Shown: positions 43,363 through 56,901, counted from the first letter of the stretch. The stretch: 64,000 bases of DNA from Temnothorax longispinosus (GCF_030848805.1 NW_027270451.1:1-64000), one strand, 5' to 3'. The notes: generated from the sequence alone by a model not told the origin. Translations and numbers: made by a program.

Positions 43363-45510
43363 AGGGATAAGAAAAAGAGCCACGTATGTACATACGTGAC
43401 ACACACACGTGACACGTGACACATGTGACACAAATTTTTTACGGCTACTCTCAATCTCAATACAGTAATTTAGTGCTTGTCATAAAATTCTTTTCAATTT
43501 ATTATGGCTTACAAAAGAACCACCATCCTTTGATCCCTTAAATTTTGTTAAATTTTTAATATGTTTCAGAGTACACTCCATTCATTAACTAATACAAGAT
43601 ATATAGTAACTCTGTCCAATGCGCAATAGTTTATGAAATATTAATGTTCAAAATATGTATTCTTTTTTTATATCAATGATAACTAAATCATGCTTATACA
43701 AAGAAGTTGCACTCATAAAATGCGCTCGATTAAATTATGTGTTTGAAATGTTTCTATGATAGATAGCATCCAAAAACGTATATACAATGTGATCATGATA
43801 TTGATTGTGCTTAAATTGAAAGTTCCGACACTGAAATTTAATTAAGTGTTATGTAATGTATTTTTGTTAATTGTGATGTACTACTTTGCAACGTCATTAT
43901 AATTACGTTTTTTCTTATTTATAATACAATTATTATAGTACATAAATAAACTTTATTTTGCAGAGTTTTAAAACAATTACGCACACGACAAATTTTAAAC
44001 ATTAATATTTCATAAACTATTACGCATTAGACAGAATTACTGTATCTTATATTAGTGAACGAGGTGTACCGTAACATATTAAAAATTTAGCAAAATTTAA
44101 AGGGTCGCAAGGGTTGGTTGTCTCTTTATCCAGTTTCAGTAAGAAATAAAATCTTGTGACGCTTTTCAACCAATCAGATTTATGTAAAATGCTTATTTGA
44201 CTCCTGCATCAATTTGGCTCTGGAAACTGATGTGTAAAAACCAATTAACCCATTGCTTTATAAGGGCTCATAGAACGATCAAAATATGTCCAGATATATT
44301 TAAATATACTCGACTGAAACAATGTTCAATAATAAATCTTGTCGTATGACAGATGATAAAAAAATACAGCCTGTTTCTTTTCTCTTTTTATTTTTAGTAG
44401 GGATATCTGTTCGCGTGACGCGTGAAGAAGGAAGATGGATGATGCCGAGTTATGTAGATGTTATGTAGGAACGTATTAACACTGATGCAAATTAAGATAT
44501 AAGCGTAACGTGTCACTTTACTAAACAGCCTAAATATACAAAAGGGATAAAAAAATGTACACGAAGTTTAGGATTTTATAGAGGTAGACCGAACGGCGAG
44601 TGTCCCGGATCAAATTAATTTACGTTTCGTCCCATCTTGATTTATACGTTTGAAATCAATACGCGATTAAATCATCGATTGCCGAAGAAGACCCGAGAAC
44701 AGCTATCAAGTTTCGTTATGATAAGCGTTGAGAAGAAAATCAATAAAATGTCACAACGCCTGCTATGAATCTTTCGCAATTTTTAAGCTATCGCAATCTC
44801 GAATACTTTTATTTTTATTCGAGAAATGTAAACATGATCAACCCATTTATTATTACTAAAAACAGTCAATATTTCTTCCGGTAAAATATTTTGTATAATA
44901 CTTGCAGTTGCCGAAAGAAGCTAAATAATCACATAAACGAAGAATTTTTATAATTCACGACAATTTTCGCTAATATTATTTAATTATTTAATTTTTGTTC
45001 TTTACTTTTGAATTACCTTCTCCTAAAACTACGATATAGTTTCATATCGAATGAAGCACAGAGACTAGATTAACAAGAGATACAAAATCAATCAATGAAG
45101 CTATATGTCTTATTTTAATTTTTTTAAAGAATAAATTTAATAACTTGGTATTTCAAAATGTAAATTTACATACAACGAAATGTTTACATTTTGAGATGAA
45201 GATTTATTAAATTTGACTCAAATTTGTTGAATTTATTAAATTTAACTCAAATTAGCCGATTTATAAATTTTTGTGAAGCATTTTCTTTTATCTCCAGGTG
45301 ATCGAATTGTATATTTCTATTAAAACGAACATCTTTGTATGCAATTCGCTCAACATCACATACGTCTCTAAATTAAAAATAAAGATAAATAAACTGGTAA
45401 AAAGATAAATAATAAAATATAAGTTTATTTATTTTTTCATATATGCATTAAGGAATAATTATGAATTTGATGGTTTCAAATAAATCACATTTTATTGAAC
45501 TCGAATTAAT

Positions 45511-45766
45511 GACAATATCGAAAAAGCAAATAAACATTGAAAAGCAAAAATCAAGCTTAAATTTACAAAAAGAATTAATATTTCGTTGAAAAAGGTAGTT
45601 GCTAAAGACTACGACGCTATAATGTGTATGTACGTTAATAGCAATATCGAAAACGCAAATAAACATTGAAAAACAAAAATCAAGCTTAAATTAAAAAAAA
45701 ATTAATATTTTGTTGAAAAAGGTAGTTGCTAAAGACTCCGACGCTATAATGTGTATGTACGCAAAA
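45511..45766. repeat. 127-bp tandem unit, two copies (gene G flank)
   Basis: Units beginning GACAATATCGAAAA(A/C)GCAAA at ~45,511 and ~45,640. The gene C flank has one unit, the gene I flank three. Confidence 0.8.
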
Positions 45767-45998
45767 TAATCTACAGAACGAAATTTTTAATAAGACATAA
45801 TACTGATAAAAGTAAATGAAATATACAGGTAACATAGGTTTGTAAGAATTCTTATTTCCCTTTGTTTTAAATCAACCTGTAGACTTGAGAAAACTACATT
45901 AAGTGTAATTAATAATAGTTTTATTCGTACATTTGAACTTAAATCAAGAATTATTTTTAATTTGTATTAGTACTTATTTGAATATAAATTCTCACATA

Positions 45999-46263
45999 GT
46001 GTTTCTTAAAGAATGCCCAGTAATTTCATCAAAATTTTTCAACAAAAATTGAGTTGAAATATTCTGAATCAGTACGTCAGTGAAAGTACACTCGGTTAAA
46101 AAATGGTGCTAATTGAATTGACTTTAGTCAATAATTACTGCTGTATTAGATTATCCATTAGAATTATGCATTATAGAAAAAAATGGTTCAGATTTCTTCG
46201 AATTAAATTTTTGACAAAAAATAGCGCTATGTAATTAATGGACGCTCTTTCAGAAACACTCGG
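45999..46263. mobile_element. MITE co-duplicated with 3' flanks (copy in G)
   Basis: Same family and position as behind genes B, C, H and I. Confidence 0.8.
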
Positions 46264-46363
46264 TATAAAAATTAAAAGCTAGAATATATGTAGCAAAAAA
46301 AAAATATACTAATTAAATAAGAAAAATATCTTTATCATATTTTATGAATTTAGGACTGCAATA

Positions 46364-47510
46364 TTACACTCCAATATTTGCAAATGTAAATTCCTCATCT
46401 GCCTTAAACGGTAACAAAGAATGAGTACTGCCTTCAGGTAATTTACTTTCCTCAATCAATTCCATTATCTTATTTAAATTCTCTTGTGGTAGATCTCGAA
46501 ATTCTTTAGTATTCTTAATCTGTTTTAGGTAAAATTTAATATAATTTGCCGAATGTGTTCCTAAAAATTTTGCATTAGACGAAAGCGCAAACTGTAGAAG
46601 TTCTATAGCATTGTTAATAGTAATAAAGTGTAGCAAATAATGTTCACACGTTAATTTTAAACTTGGTACATCATACTTATCAGCTGCTGTTAACAATTGT
46701 TTAAGCATATCATAATCACATTGTTCTATTGAGCCAGTTGTAATATATAATAAAATCTGTCCAAAAGATTCTACCTCATTATCCGCTACTAATTCATTCA
46801 TATTAATTGTCATATTTTTTTCTTTTCCCTCATGTGTAAGGCAGATATTCTTAAAGTAACTACTGTTGATGGCGCACAACGATTTTTTTGGTATAACATA
46901 TGGTTTTCCTTCCACTATAAATTTGATTGATTCTTCATCTTTACACGCTAGCTTATCAAAGCTCGAGTCTTCAAAATATTTCACATTTCTTGAAACTTCT
47001 GTTGACCATGGCAGTAAATTCATACATATAGTTTTATTTATCAGATTACAAAAAATTTCAAACCGGAAATTTACTACAAGAGTATTTTCAAGATTAAGCT
47101 TACAGTTCTGTGTCAAGAACTCAGTTAACAATGTCATATTCGATATATGACCTGAAATGGATTTTAATGATACAATTTCTCCAGACAATCGCATTATAAC
47201 AGTGGTACATGAACCATGAAATGAGTTATCAGTAAGTATATTCAATTTTATTGCCTTAATCGATGAACTATCGTCACGTAAAACATTCATTAGAATCTCG
47301 CATTGAGCTATTTCTGGAAACGAGGGAATCATATGTTTGATCGTCGAAAAACGCTTATATTGTTCAATTGTCCATGTATGATCAAATATAGTAGATTCAA
47401 GATTTGTTCGAGAACACATCTTGATATACGAAGGTGAAAATGGCGATACTGTCTGTTTCTTTTCCAGAGTATTCTCACTAGGGATAATCTCAACTTCTTT
47501 GTCAGAAATC
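46364..47510 (-). CDS. MATH-BTB gene G, exon 2, +1 frameshift near its start
   Basis: Acceptor TTTTCAG at 47,511-47,513 and a MATH-BTB-BACK frame open to TAA at 46,364, ending ANIGV. The exon length (1,147) is not a multiple of three. An extra A in the GGAAAAAGAAACAG stretch near 47,455, compared with H and I, puts the MATH frame out of phase with exon 1 (48,400-48,540). From the internal Met at 47,419 a 351-residue MATH-BTB frame is complete. A weak AG twelve bases into the exon would also restore the frame. Very close to gene C. Either an early pseudogene, an alternatively spliced gene, or a sequencing error. Confidence 0.8.
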
Positions 47511-48399
47511 TGAAAATAATTAACTTACTTAATTATAAATGATGAAAAAAGAACGAACAACAAAATGTCCTAAAAGTTTTTATGCTTTTTAATAAAAGGG
47601 ATTGAATTTCAAACAAATATTCTAACATGTAATAACATATTTATATATATGGATAAGAGCCATTTGAAATCCGATTTCACTGAAAGTACATAGAAATTAT
47701 TGAGACATCTTATATATTTAATTGTCTCTTTTAAATAAAAATAACATTTTTACTAGACAATAAAAAAAAGTTGAATAAATAGCCAAATTGTAGAAGTAAC
47801 TTAACTTAAACACCGCTAGTTTCGTTGATGACAATCGATTTATTAAATAAAAAAGTTGTATTATAATTTTACGTCAAATTTCAAGATAATTAGTCAACTT
47901 TCTTGCCTAATTGTAAGTCTTACACAATCTATAAATTTTATAATATTAAATTTAAGCAGACAGTTATATTTATAACTTTATATACCCCATGCGCACTTTG
48001 ACGTATATATGTATATATGTATATACGTATATATGTATAAGTCCAACTTTTTAAGTATTTTTTATATTACATATTAACTTATAAATATTAATAAATATAA
48101 ATTAATAATTATAAATATATAAATATAAATTCTATCTTAAATTCTGATAAACGTAATGGATTCGGCTGATGTAGAGTTTTTTTACATCAAATTTTTTAAT
48201 TTTATTTAAATTACACGTGTTAGTAAAAAATAGACTTGATATGAATATTTATGAATTTTTTTTGTTATGTATAATGTATGGAATTGTCGCTTTAGGAAAT
48301 ATCATTAATGTATTGATTCGTTTATACAAAATCTTATGTGCTTTCTAACGTTCTAATAACACGTAGTCAGCAAAATTGAGAAAGGATGTTAGGACTTAC
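47511..48399 (-). other. Intron of gene G
   Basis: 889 bp, close to the gene C intron, donor GTAAGT. A GTATATAC-type TA/GTA repeat lies near 48,003-48,040. Confidence 0.8.
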
Positions 48400-48540
48400 T
48401 TGCTCCTCTTCCATTTTATGTATTTTTCTTTCAGTGTATTGCTCTTCCGTTGAATCTTTCATTGAATCTTCTGTTGAATCTTTCGTTAAAGATTCAATTG
48501 AAGTAAATGTTTTCTCTAAATAATGTTTCTCTAATGACAT
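48400..48540 (-). CDS. Gene G exon 1 (47 codons)
   Basis: ATG 48,538-48,540, MSLEKHYLEK..., three to four (K/E)DS(T/M) repeat units, ending MEEEQ before GTAAGT, phase 0. Confidence 0.75.
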
Positions 48541-48960
48541 GATCTCGGATATGCTTTAATTATACACGAACACCGTCCAGATGATATTATTAGACTAATG
48601 CGTGTACAGATGTAGCAACTGATTTCTTTCCTCTTCCCTTTAGCTTTAGCAAATCAGGTTTCCAAGCTACTGCGAATATAAGGTCGCAAGATATGCGAGA
48701 AACAATGTGAATGAACAAATAAACGTGGCCACTGCTAAGATGTCAAATTCGAGCTCCAACTCACCTGCAAGATATATGGGAGGTAGCGGAAACCGGCCTC
48801 AATATCATGCGGTAGCACGTAGATGGAACGGATCGCGACGATCACGTGCAGCACACATGTACATATCGTGTATGTACAAGAGAGGACATGTATATAATAA
48901 GAAAGAACTACGTACATGTTATCACACATCCTATTGGCTCTTTCTTTGGTGCGTGCCCCA

Positions 48961-48970
48961 CTTATCTTAT
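48961..48970. other. Empty site for the AGGTTTGTTCG MITE
   Basis: CTTATCTTAT stands where the upstream regions of C, H and I have CTTATTTT-element-CTTAT. Confidence 0.7.
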
Positions 48971-49010
48971 GAGTTAGAATTTCTCTAATCAGAGCCATCT
49001 GGTCAACTTA

Positions 49011-49150
49011 GGCCCAGTTCAACAGTGGCCAGTTAGCTTAACTAGTAGTTAACTCTCACTCTCTGTCTCTGTTTAACTCAAAGGTTAGATAGAGACGGAG
49101 AGTGAGAGTTAACTACTAGTTAAGCTAACTGGCCACTGTTGAACTGGGCC
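49011..49150. mobile_element. MITE with ~60-bp TIRs and TTA duplication
   Basis: GGCCCAGTTCAACAGTGGCC and its inverse bound a nearly complete hairpin, with TTA on both sides (PIF/Harbinger-type target). Other units lack it at this site. Confidence 0.95.
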
Positions 49151-51188
49151 TTAACGGTTCTAGTAAAATTCTGCGAGAGAGAAGGATATACATTCAGATC
49201 TGTATTCCGAAATGTACTAACGGTACTGAAAATCTATAAGATACATGTAAATTATGGATTTTTAATATTATTAATACATTTCGGAATACATTATATACTT
49301 TATAATTAAGTTATACTTAACAAAACAATTTATAATATAACTTATGATTGTTAGATTGTTAGATGCAATGAGGAGCTAAAGGCAGGAATCAAATAGAGTA
49401 ATTTTGTATATAACTATTCCACTGTAGTTTCATATAACAACACAATTCGATATAAAGCCGGATTTGGACTTATGTATAACTTCTTGTAAAATTCTTTCGA
49501 GTAAATTATAAATATATCACGCGAATCACAATAAACTCAGTTTCAGTAAACAAATAAAATATCTTATAAAGCTTTTCAACCAATCAGATTTATGTAAAAT
49601 GCTTATTCGAATCCTGCACTGATTTTGGCTCTGAAACCAATGTAGAAATCAATTAAATGCAATATTTGATAAAGACTCATATAAAGCGGTTGAAATATAC
49701 TTAAATATATTTAAATATACTCGACTGAAACAATGTTCAAAAATAAATCTTGTACGTCGGATGATGAAGTCGGAAGACTCATAAAAACTCTTCTAAGAAA
49801 AACGAAAGTATTCTGATCGGAATCCAACTTGAAAAGTTCTCTAATATGTGCCCTCGTATCTCTGTGCCAAAGATGCTTTCTTTTGTCACATAGCGTTTAA
49901 AAACCATCCTCTGTTAGGCGTATTCTGAAATGTACTGACGGTAGTCGGTACTGAAAATCTATAGCATATGTAAATGTAAATTATGGATTTTCAATTATTA
50001 ATAGACTTAGGAATGTACTCTTTATAATGTATATGATCAGCAGAAAAATTAGCTTATTGTTAGTAATTCTTTATAATTGATTTACTTTAGGTGTAACTTA
50101 AGATACTTAGATGCAACAAGGACCTAAAACTAGATTTACATGAAGAACTTTTATAATTCAAAATACTAGAATATTTTATTGAAGTTTCGCGCAGTCAAGT
50201 TCTACTATAATAATTAATGAGTCGACTACCTTATTCTTGTAATAATAACTGTTAATTGCTAAAATATGCTAGCAAAATAATGAATAAACAAATGGGTTCG
50301 ATAAGAAATATGTCAGGAACTTCTTTATTATATACATAGAATACATTAAACGATTAAACAGAATACATTAAACACAATACATTGAATTCTCACTTTACCT
50401 GACAGATCCGACATTACATTTCAATAATATTATTATTATTATTTAGGAATAATTAAATTTTTTTTACTCGGTTATAAAGTTCCGGTTTCACAGTTTACAC
50501 TTTGTATTACCCTTTACTTTCGAATTGCCTTCTCTGAAAGCAACAATATAAAGTTTCATTTCGAAGTAACCATAGAAACTTCTAGATTAACAAGAGATAC
50601 TAAATTAACCAAAAAGATCATATTTGTAACATTTTTATTTTTAAACCGATCTCTAGATTTCGAAATAATGAGTTTTCAAATTTAACTCTTATTTGTAATT
50701 TTTGCGAAGCATTTTCTTCCATCTACCGATGTGATTGTTTTCATTTAATTGAACCGCATTTTATTGAACCCCAATTAATGACAACATCGAAAACATATAA
50801 TTGCGATAAACATAAAAAAACAAAAATCAAGTTTAAATATACGAAAAATAATTTGCTCGGTGAAAAAAAATAGCTGTTAAGGATTCTGATACTATAGTAC
50901 AAAGCTGTTAAGGATTTTGACACTATAGTACAAAGGATGCGATCTACAGAACGATTGGAAATTTTAATAAGATATAGTACTGATAAAAATAAGAAAAACA
51001 TTTATATATTACAATAGACTTGTAAGGATTCTTATTTCTTTTTGTTTAACTCAACCTGTAAACTTGATAAACTTATAATTAAACTACACTAAGTATAATT
51101 AATAATAGTTTCATTCGTACATCAAAACTAAAAAAAACGAATTATTTTTAATTTGTATTAATACTTATTTGAATATAAATTCTCACAC

Positions 51189-51454
51189 AGTGTTTCTTAA
51201 AGAATGCCAATAATTACATAGTGCTATTTCTCATCAAAAATTAAGTTAAACAATTCTGAATCAGTACGTCAGTGAGCGTACGCCCGGTTAAAGAATGGTG
51301 CTAATTGAATTGATTTTAATCAATAATTACTGTTGTATATATTATGCATTACAATTATGCATTACAGAAAAAAAATGGTTCAGATTTCTTTGACTCAATT
51401 TTTGACAAAAAATAGCGCTATGTAATTAATGGACGCTCTTTCAGAAACACTCTG
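51189..51454. mobile_element. MITE co-duplicated with 3' flanks (copy in H)
   Basis: Same inverted ends (GTGTTTCTTAAAGAATGCC...) and position as in the related units. Confidence 0.8.
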
Positions 51455-51644
51455 TATAAAAATTAAAAGCTAGAATATATGTAGCAAAGAAAAAATACAT
51501 TAATTAAATAAGAAAAATATCTTTATCATATTCTATGAATTTAGGACTGCAGTATTACATGCAATATTACACTTCAATATTCGCAAATGTAAGTTCCTTA
51601 TCTGCCTTAAACGGTAACAAAGAATGATGAGTACATTATCTTAA

Positions 51645-52349
51645 TTAAATTCTCTTGTGGTAGATTTCGAAATTGTTCGGTGTTCCTAATTTCTTAAAGT
51701 AACTACTGCTGATGGCGCACAACGATTTTTTTGATACAACATGTGGTTTTCCTCCTATTATAAATTTGATTGATCCCTCATCTTTATACTCGAACTTGTT
51801 AAAGCTCGGGTCTTCAAAATATGTCACATCTTTTGAAAGTTTTGTTGGCGATGTTAATAAATCCATATGTATAGTTTTATTTATCAGATTACAAAAAATT
51901 TCAAACTTGCAATTTATTATAAGAGTATCTCCAAGACCATAGTTCTGTATCAAGTACTCAATTAACAATGTCATATTTGATATATGACCTGAAATAAACT
52001 TTGAGAATATATATTCTCCAGACGATCGCTTTATAGTAGTCTCACATGAACCATGAAATGAATTATTAGTAAGTATATTCAATTTTATTCCCTTAATCGA
52101 TGAACTATCGTCACGTAAAACATTCATTAGAATCTCGCATTGACCTATTTCTGGAAACGACGAAATCATATGTTTGATCATAGAAAAACGCGTATATTGT
52201 TCAATTGTCCATGTATAATCAAATATAGTAGATTTAATATCTGTCTGAGAACACCTCTTGATATACGAAGGTAAAAATGGTGAAGATACTGTCTGCTCCT
52301 TTTTCAGTGTATTCTCGGTAGAGATATTCTCAACTTCTTTATCAGAAAT
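51645..52349 (-). pseudogene. MATH-only truncated gene H, exon 2
   Basis: Acceptor at 52,350-52,352. The exon is in phase 0 with exon 1 (53,201-53,305), and the joined frame is open for 269 residues. It encodes the full MATH domain and the first BTB strands (IKFIIGGKPHVVSKK...SSYFK). An internal deletion then jumps to the end of the gene in another frame, adding a short foreign tail (LGTPNNFEIYHKRI). The remains of the normal 3' end (GTTACCGTTTAAGGCAG) follow downstream as noncoding. As it stands it would bind substrates without BTB dimerisation; it may simply be dead. Confidence 0.8.
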
Positions 52350-52798
52350 CTGAAAATAATTAATTTACTTATGAATAATGTGAAAGACGAACATCAAAAT
52401 ATCCTAATAGTTTCTATGCCTTTTAATAAAAGAAATTTAATTTCAAACAAATATCTTAACATGTATAATAGCATATTAATATATATAGATAAGAGCCATT
52501 TGAAATCCGATTTCACTAAGAGTACATAGAGATTATTGGGACATCCTATATTTAATTTTTTCTTTTAAATAAAAATAACATTTTTATTAGACAATAAAAA
52601 AAGCTGAATAAATTGCCAAATTGTAGAAGAAAACTTAAACACCGTTATTTTCGTTGATGACAATCGATTTCTTAAATAAAAGTTTTGTCATCATTTTGCG
52701 TCATATTTTAAGAATAATTAGTGAACTACTTATTTGCCTAATTGTAAGTCTTACACGATCTATAAATCCTATTAAATTTAAGGAGATACACGCACACG

Positions 52799-52840
<42 letters not shown>

Positions 52841-53200
52841 ACTTTATACCCCATGCGTACTTTGATATATATATTATATATGTATAAGTCCAATTTTTTA
52901 AGTATTTTTTTATATTACGCATAAATAGAATTCTATCTTAAATTCTGATAAACGTAATGAATTCGTCTAATGTAGTGTTTTTTTACATTAAATTTTTTAA
53001 TTGTATTCAAATTACACATGCTAATAGAAAATAAATTTGATATGAATGTTTATGAATTTTCTTTGTTATGTTGAATGTATGGAATTGTCGCTTTAGGAAA
53101 TATCATTAATGTATTGATTCGTTTATACAAAATCTTATGTGCTTTCTAATGTTCTAATAACACGTAGTCAGCAAAGTTGAGAAAAGATGTTAGGACTTAC
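52350..53200 (-). other. Intron of gene H
   Basis: 851 bp, like the introns of C, G and I, with a (CA)n(TA)n tract at 52,786-52,839. Donor GTAAGT. Confidence 0.8.
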
Positions 53201-53305
53201 TTGGTCCTCTCCCATTTTATGTATTTGCTCTTCCGTTGGGTCTTCCATTGAATCTTCTGTTGAATCTTCAGTTAAACTTAATCTTTTAAGTTTCTCTAAT
53301 GACAT
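53201..53305 (-). CDS. Gene H exon 1 (35 codons)
   Basis: ATG 53,303-53,305, MSLEKLKRLSLTEDS..., ending MGEDQ before GTAAGT. Fewer acidic repeats than in C. Confidence 0.7.
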
Positions 53306-53736
53306 GCTTTAATTATACACGAACACCGTCCAGATGATGATATTATTAGACTAATGCGTGTACAGATGATGTAGCAACTGACTTCTTTCCTCTTTCCTTT
53401 AGCTTTAGCTAATCAAGTTTCCAAGCTACTGCAAATATAACGTCAAGATGTGCGAGAAACAATTAATGTGAGTGATCAAATAAACGTGGCCACTGCTAAA
53501 ATGTCAGATTCGAGCTCCAACTCACATGCAAGATATATGGAGAGGTAGCGGAAACCGGCCTCAATAGCATGCGGTAGCACGCAGAAGGAACGGATCGCGA
53601 CGATCACGGGCAGCACACATGTACATGCCGTGTATGTACAAGAGAGGATGTATACTAACAATGAGAAAGAGCCACGTACATGTTATCACACATCCTATTG
53701 GCTCTTTCTTTGGTGCGTGCCTTTTCCACTTATTTT

Positions 53737-53884
53737 AGGTTTGTTCGCGTCGCATACTCCAATAAACATCAAGAGCACTTGGATCACGGATAAAAAGTGG
53801 CGATTGGAGCAGATGAGTTTTTGGAGTGCGTTGGAGTGATTAGGATTAGGAGCATGCGGTGGGGCATGCAACGCGAACAAACCT
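53737..53884. mobile_element. MITE with AGGTTTGTTCGCGT ends (upstream of H)
   Basis: Nearly identical to 21,221-21,368, same position relative to exon 1. Confidence 0.85.
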
Positions 53885-55399
53885 CTTATGAGTTAGAAGT
53901 TAGAATCCCTCTAGAGCCATTTGGCTAACTGGACAGTTCTGGAAAATTCTGCGAGAGAGAAAGATATATATTCATATCATCTGTATTCCGAAATGTACTA
54001 ACAGTACTAAAAATCTATAGGATACATGTAAATTATGAATTTTCAATACTATTAATACGTTTCGAAATACATTATACTTTATAATTCAGTTATACTCTTC
54101 AAAAAAATTTATAACTTATGATTCTTTAATTCTTTAATATGATTGATTTATTTTAAGTATAACTTAAGATACTTTATATTGTTAGATGGAATGAGGAGCT
54201 AAAGGCAGGAATCAAAGTAATTTGTATATATAGATATGTACCACTGTAGTTTTATATAACAACACAATTCGATATAAAACCGGAATTGGACTTATATGTA
54301 TAATTTCTTGTAAAACTCTTTCGAGTAAATTATAAATATATCACGCGAATCAATATAAACTCAGTTTCAGTAAACAAATAAAATTTTATAAAGCTTTTAA
54401 ACCAATCAGATTCATGTAAAATGCTTATTCGAATCCTGCATTGATTTTGGCTCTGAAATTAACAAATGTAGAAATCAATTAAATCCAATATTTTATAGAG
54501 GCTCATAAAGCGGTTGAAATATACTTAGATATATTTAAATATGCTCGACTGAAACAATGTTCAAAAATAAATCTTGTACGTCGGATGATGAAAATGTAGC
54601 CTGTTTTTTTTTCTTTAGTTTTTATCTTTAGTAAGGATATCTGTTCCCGCGTGGCGCGAGAGGAAGGAAGACGGGGATAGATGTGGGAATGTGCTGACAC
54701 TGACGAAAAAGCTGTAACGTGACGCGTTACATTATTATTAAACAGCCGAAATATTACAAAGCGAAAAAAGAAAACAAGTTTGCACGAGGTTTAGAATTTA
54801 GAGGTAGACCGAATGGCGAAAGTGTCCGGGATCGAATTCGTTTAGAGTTATATTTTCGTTTATTGTAATTTAGACTGCTCGCGATCGAAAATAGATAATG
54901 ACTCATAGTGACTGACTGATGATTGACCGACGTAAGAAAGTTCCGGGATTTTTTATACTCGCAATAAACAAAAAATATGCCAGAAACTTCACCCTTGGCA
55001 ACAGCGAGTGGAAACGATATAGGCTTCTCGGAATCGTTATAGCTATAAGTTTGCGATATAGCGAAATAGCGGTTTACATTTCGTCCTGTCTTGACTACGT
55101 CTTGATTACGTTTGAAATCAACATGCGTTCAAATCGTCGTTTAACGAAAAAGTTCCGAGAACAGCTCAAGTTATGATAAGCGTTGATAAGAAAATCAAGA
55201 AAATGATCGCGATGCCATGCTATGAATCTATCGCTATTTTTAAGCTACCGTAATCTCAAACAATATCTTTTTTATGCGAGAAATCTGAAAATGATCAACC
55301 CACTTATCATTGTTAAAAACAGTCAATATTTCTTCCGGTGAAATATTTTGTATAAAATTTGCAGTTGCCGAAAGGAGCTGATAATCAAATGCTAGATCT

Positions 55400-55867
55400 T
55401 GTTGTGAGCGCACAACGAATAATAGATTAAGTATCGCACTTGGCAACTCCGAGTTGCCTCCTACCGGTAACTTGACCCTAGCGACGAGGACCGCTGACGC
55501 GAAGACCTGCCTAAGTCTCGGGAATGACCAAATATGGTCATTCCGGACATCACCCGCCCGTTAGACTTTGACCACGGTGCCAAAACCGCTGATAACGAAG
55601 TCAGCAACACCGAGCGGATAAAGAGCCCGCCTTTTCCGACGAGTGGCGGGCAGTCGGTCGTGAGCTAGTAACGATACGAGAAACGTGCGTCCTACACGAA
55701 AGTATTTTCTGTTACGCGAGTACCGGGATCAGCAAAGAGGAAACCGCATTAAATTTGTAAAAGGGAAATATATTTCACTCATTTATACATAGTGATTTAT
55801 TTGTTCTCTGATCCGAAATCCTAAAGAAACCTTGTGCCGGCACATCCCATCCTTGAGGCACAACAAT
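55400..55867. mobile_element. Solo LTR with ATCT target duplication
   Basis: Begins TGTTGTGAGCGCACAACG and ends GGCACACAACA, so the termini are TGTTGTG/CACAACA. ATCT flanks both sides (55,396-55,399 and 55,868-55,871), and the paralogous site near 17,304 reads CTAGATCTAAACG once. GC-richer than its surroundings; no internal retrotransposon genes remain. Confidence 0.92.
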
Positions 55868-56520
55868 CTAAACGAAAAACTTTTATATCTCACGACTATT
55901 TTCGCTGATCGTGAGATTAAATTAAAAATATAAGAATACTTTTTTAAAGCTTTGCACACTTTTATCGTAATAATTATTATGATATTATTTAATTATTTAA
56001 TTCTTATTCTTTACTTTCAAATTGCCTTCTCCTAAAACGACGATATAGTTTCATATCGAATGAAGCACAGAGACTAGATTAACAAGAGATACAAAATCAA
56101 TCAATAAAGCTATATGTCTTATTTTAATTTTTTTAAAGAATAAATTTAATAACTTGTTATTTCAAAATGTAAATTTACATACAACGAAATGTTTACATTT
56201 CGAGATGATGATTTATTAAATTTGACTCAAATTTGTTTAATTTATTAAATTTAACTCAAATTAGCCGATTTATAAATTTTTGTGAAGCATTTTCTTTCAT
56301 CTCCAGGTGATCGAATTGTATATTTCTATTAAATCGAGCATCTGTGTATGTAATTCGCTCAACATCACATACGTCTCTGAATTAGAAATAAAGATAAATA
56401 AACTGGTAAAAAAATAAATAATAAAATATAAGTTTATTTATTTTTTCATCTACATATATTAAGGAATAATTATGAATTTGATTGTTTCAAATAAATCACA
56501 TTTTATTGAACTCGAATTAA

Positions 56521-56901
56521 TGACAATATCGAAAACGCAAATAAGCATTGAAAAACAAAAATTAAGCTTAAATTTAAAACAAATTAATATTTCATTGAAA
56601 AAGGTAGTTGCTAAAGACTCCGACGTTATAATGTGTATGTACGTTAATGACAATATCGAAAACGCAAATAAACATTGAAAAACAAAAATTAAACTTAAAT
56701 TTAAAACAAATTAATATTTCGTTGAAAAAGGTAGTTGCTAAAGACTCCGACGTTATAATGTGTATGTACGTTAATGACAATATCGAAAACGCAAATAAAC
56801 ATTGAAAAACAAAAATTAAACTTAAATTTAAAACAAATTAATATTTCGTTGAAAAAGGTAGTTGCTAAAGACTCCGACGCTATAATGTGAATGTACGTAG
56901 A
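56521..56901. repeat. 127-bp tandem unit, three copies (gene I flank)
   Basis: TGACAATATCGAAAACGCAA recurs at 56,521, 56,648 and 56,775, with nearly identical units. Confidence 0.95.

Larger units (their letters stand above)
42553..46363. other. 5' region of F and 3' flank of G
   Basis: A cluster of MITEs at 42,857-43,362, then from ~43,600 noncoding DNA in direct correspondence with 15,600-18,679. A GTGACAC-rich short repeat lies at ~43,397-43,430. No gene is supported. Confidence 0.7.
48541..51644. other. 5' region of G and 3' flank of H
   Basis: Promoter-side sequence as in C, H and I, but lacking the AGGTTTGTTCG MITE and carrying another (49,011-49,150). From ~49,800 the flank matches other unit flanks, with 50,100-51,100 closest to 24,660-25,600. 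No gene is supported. Confidence 0.7.
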
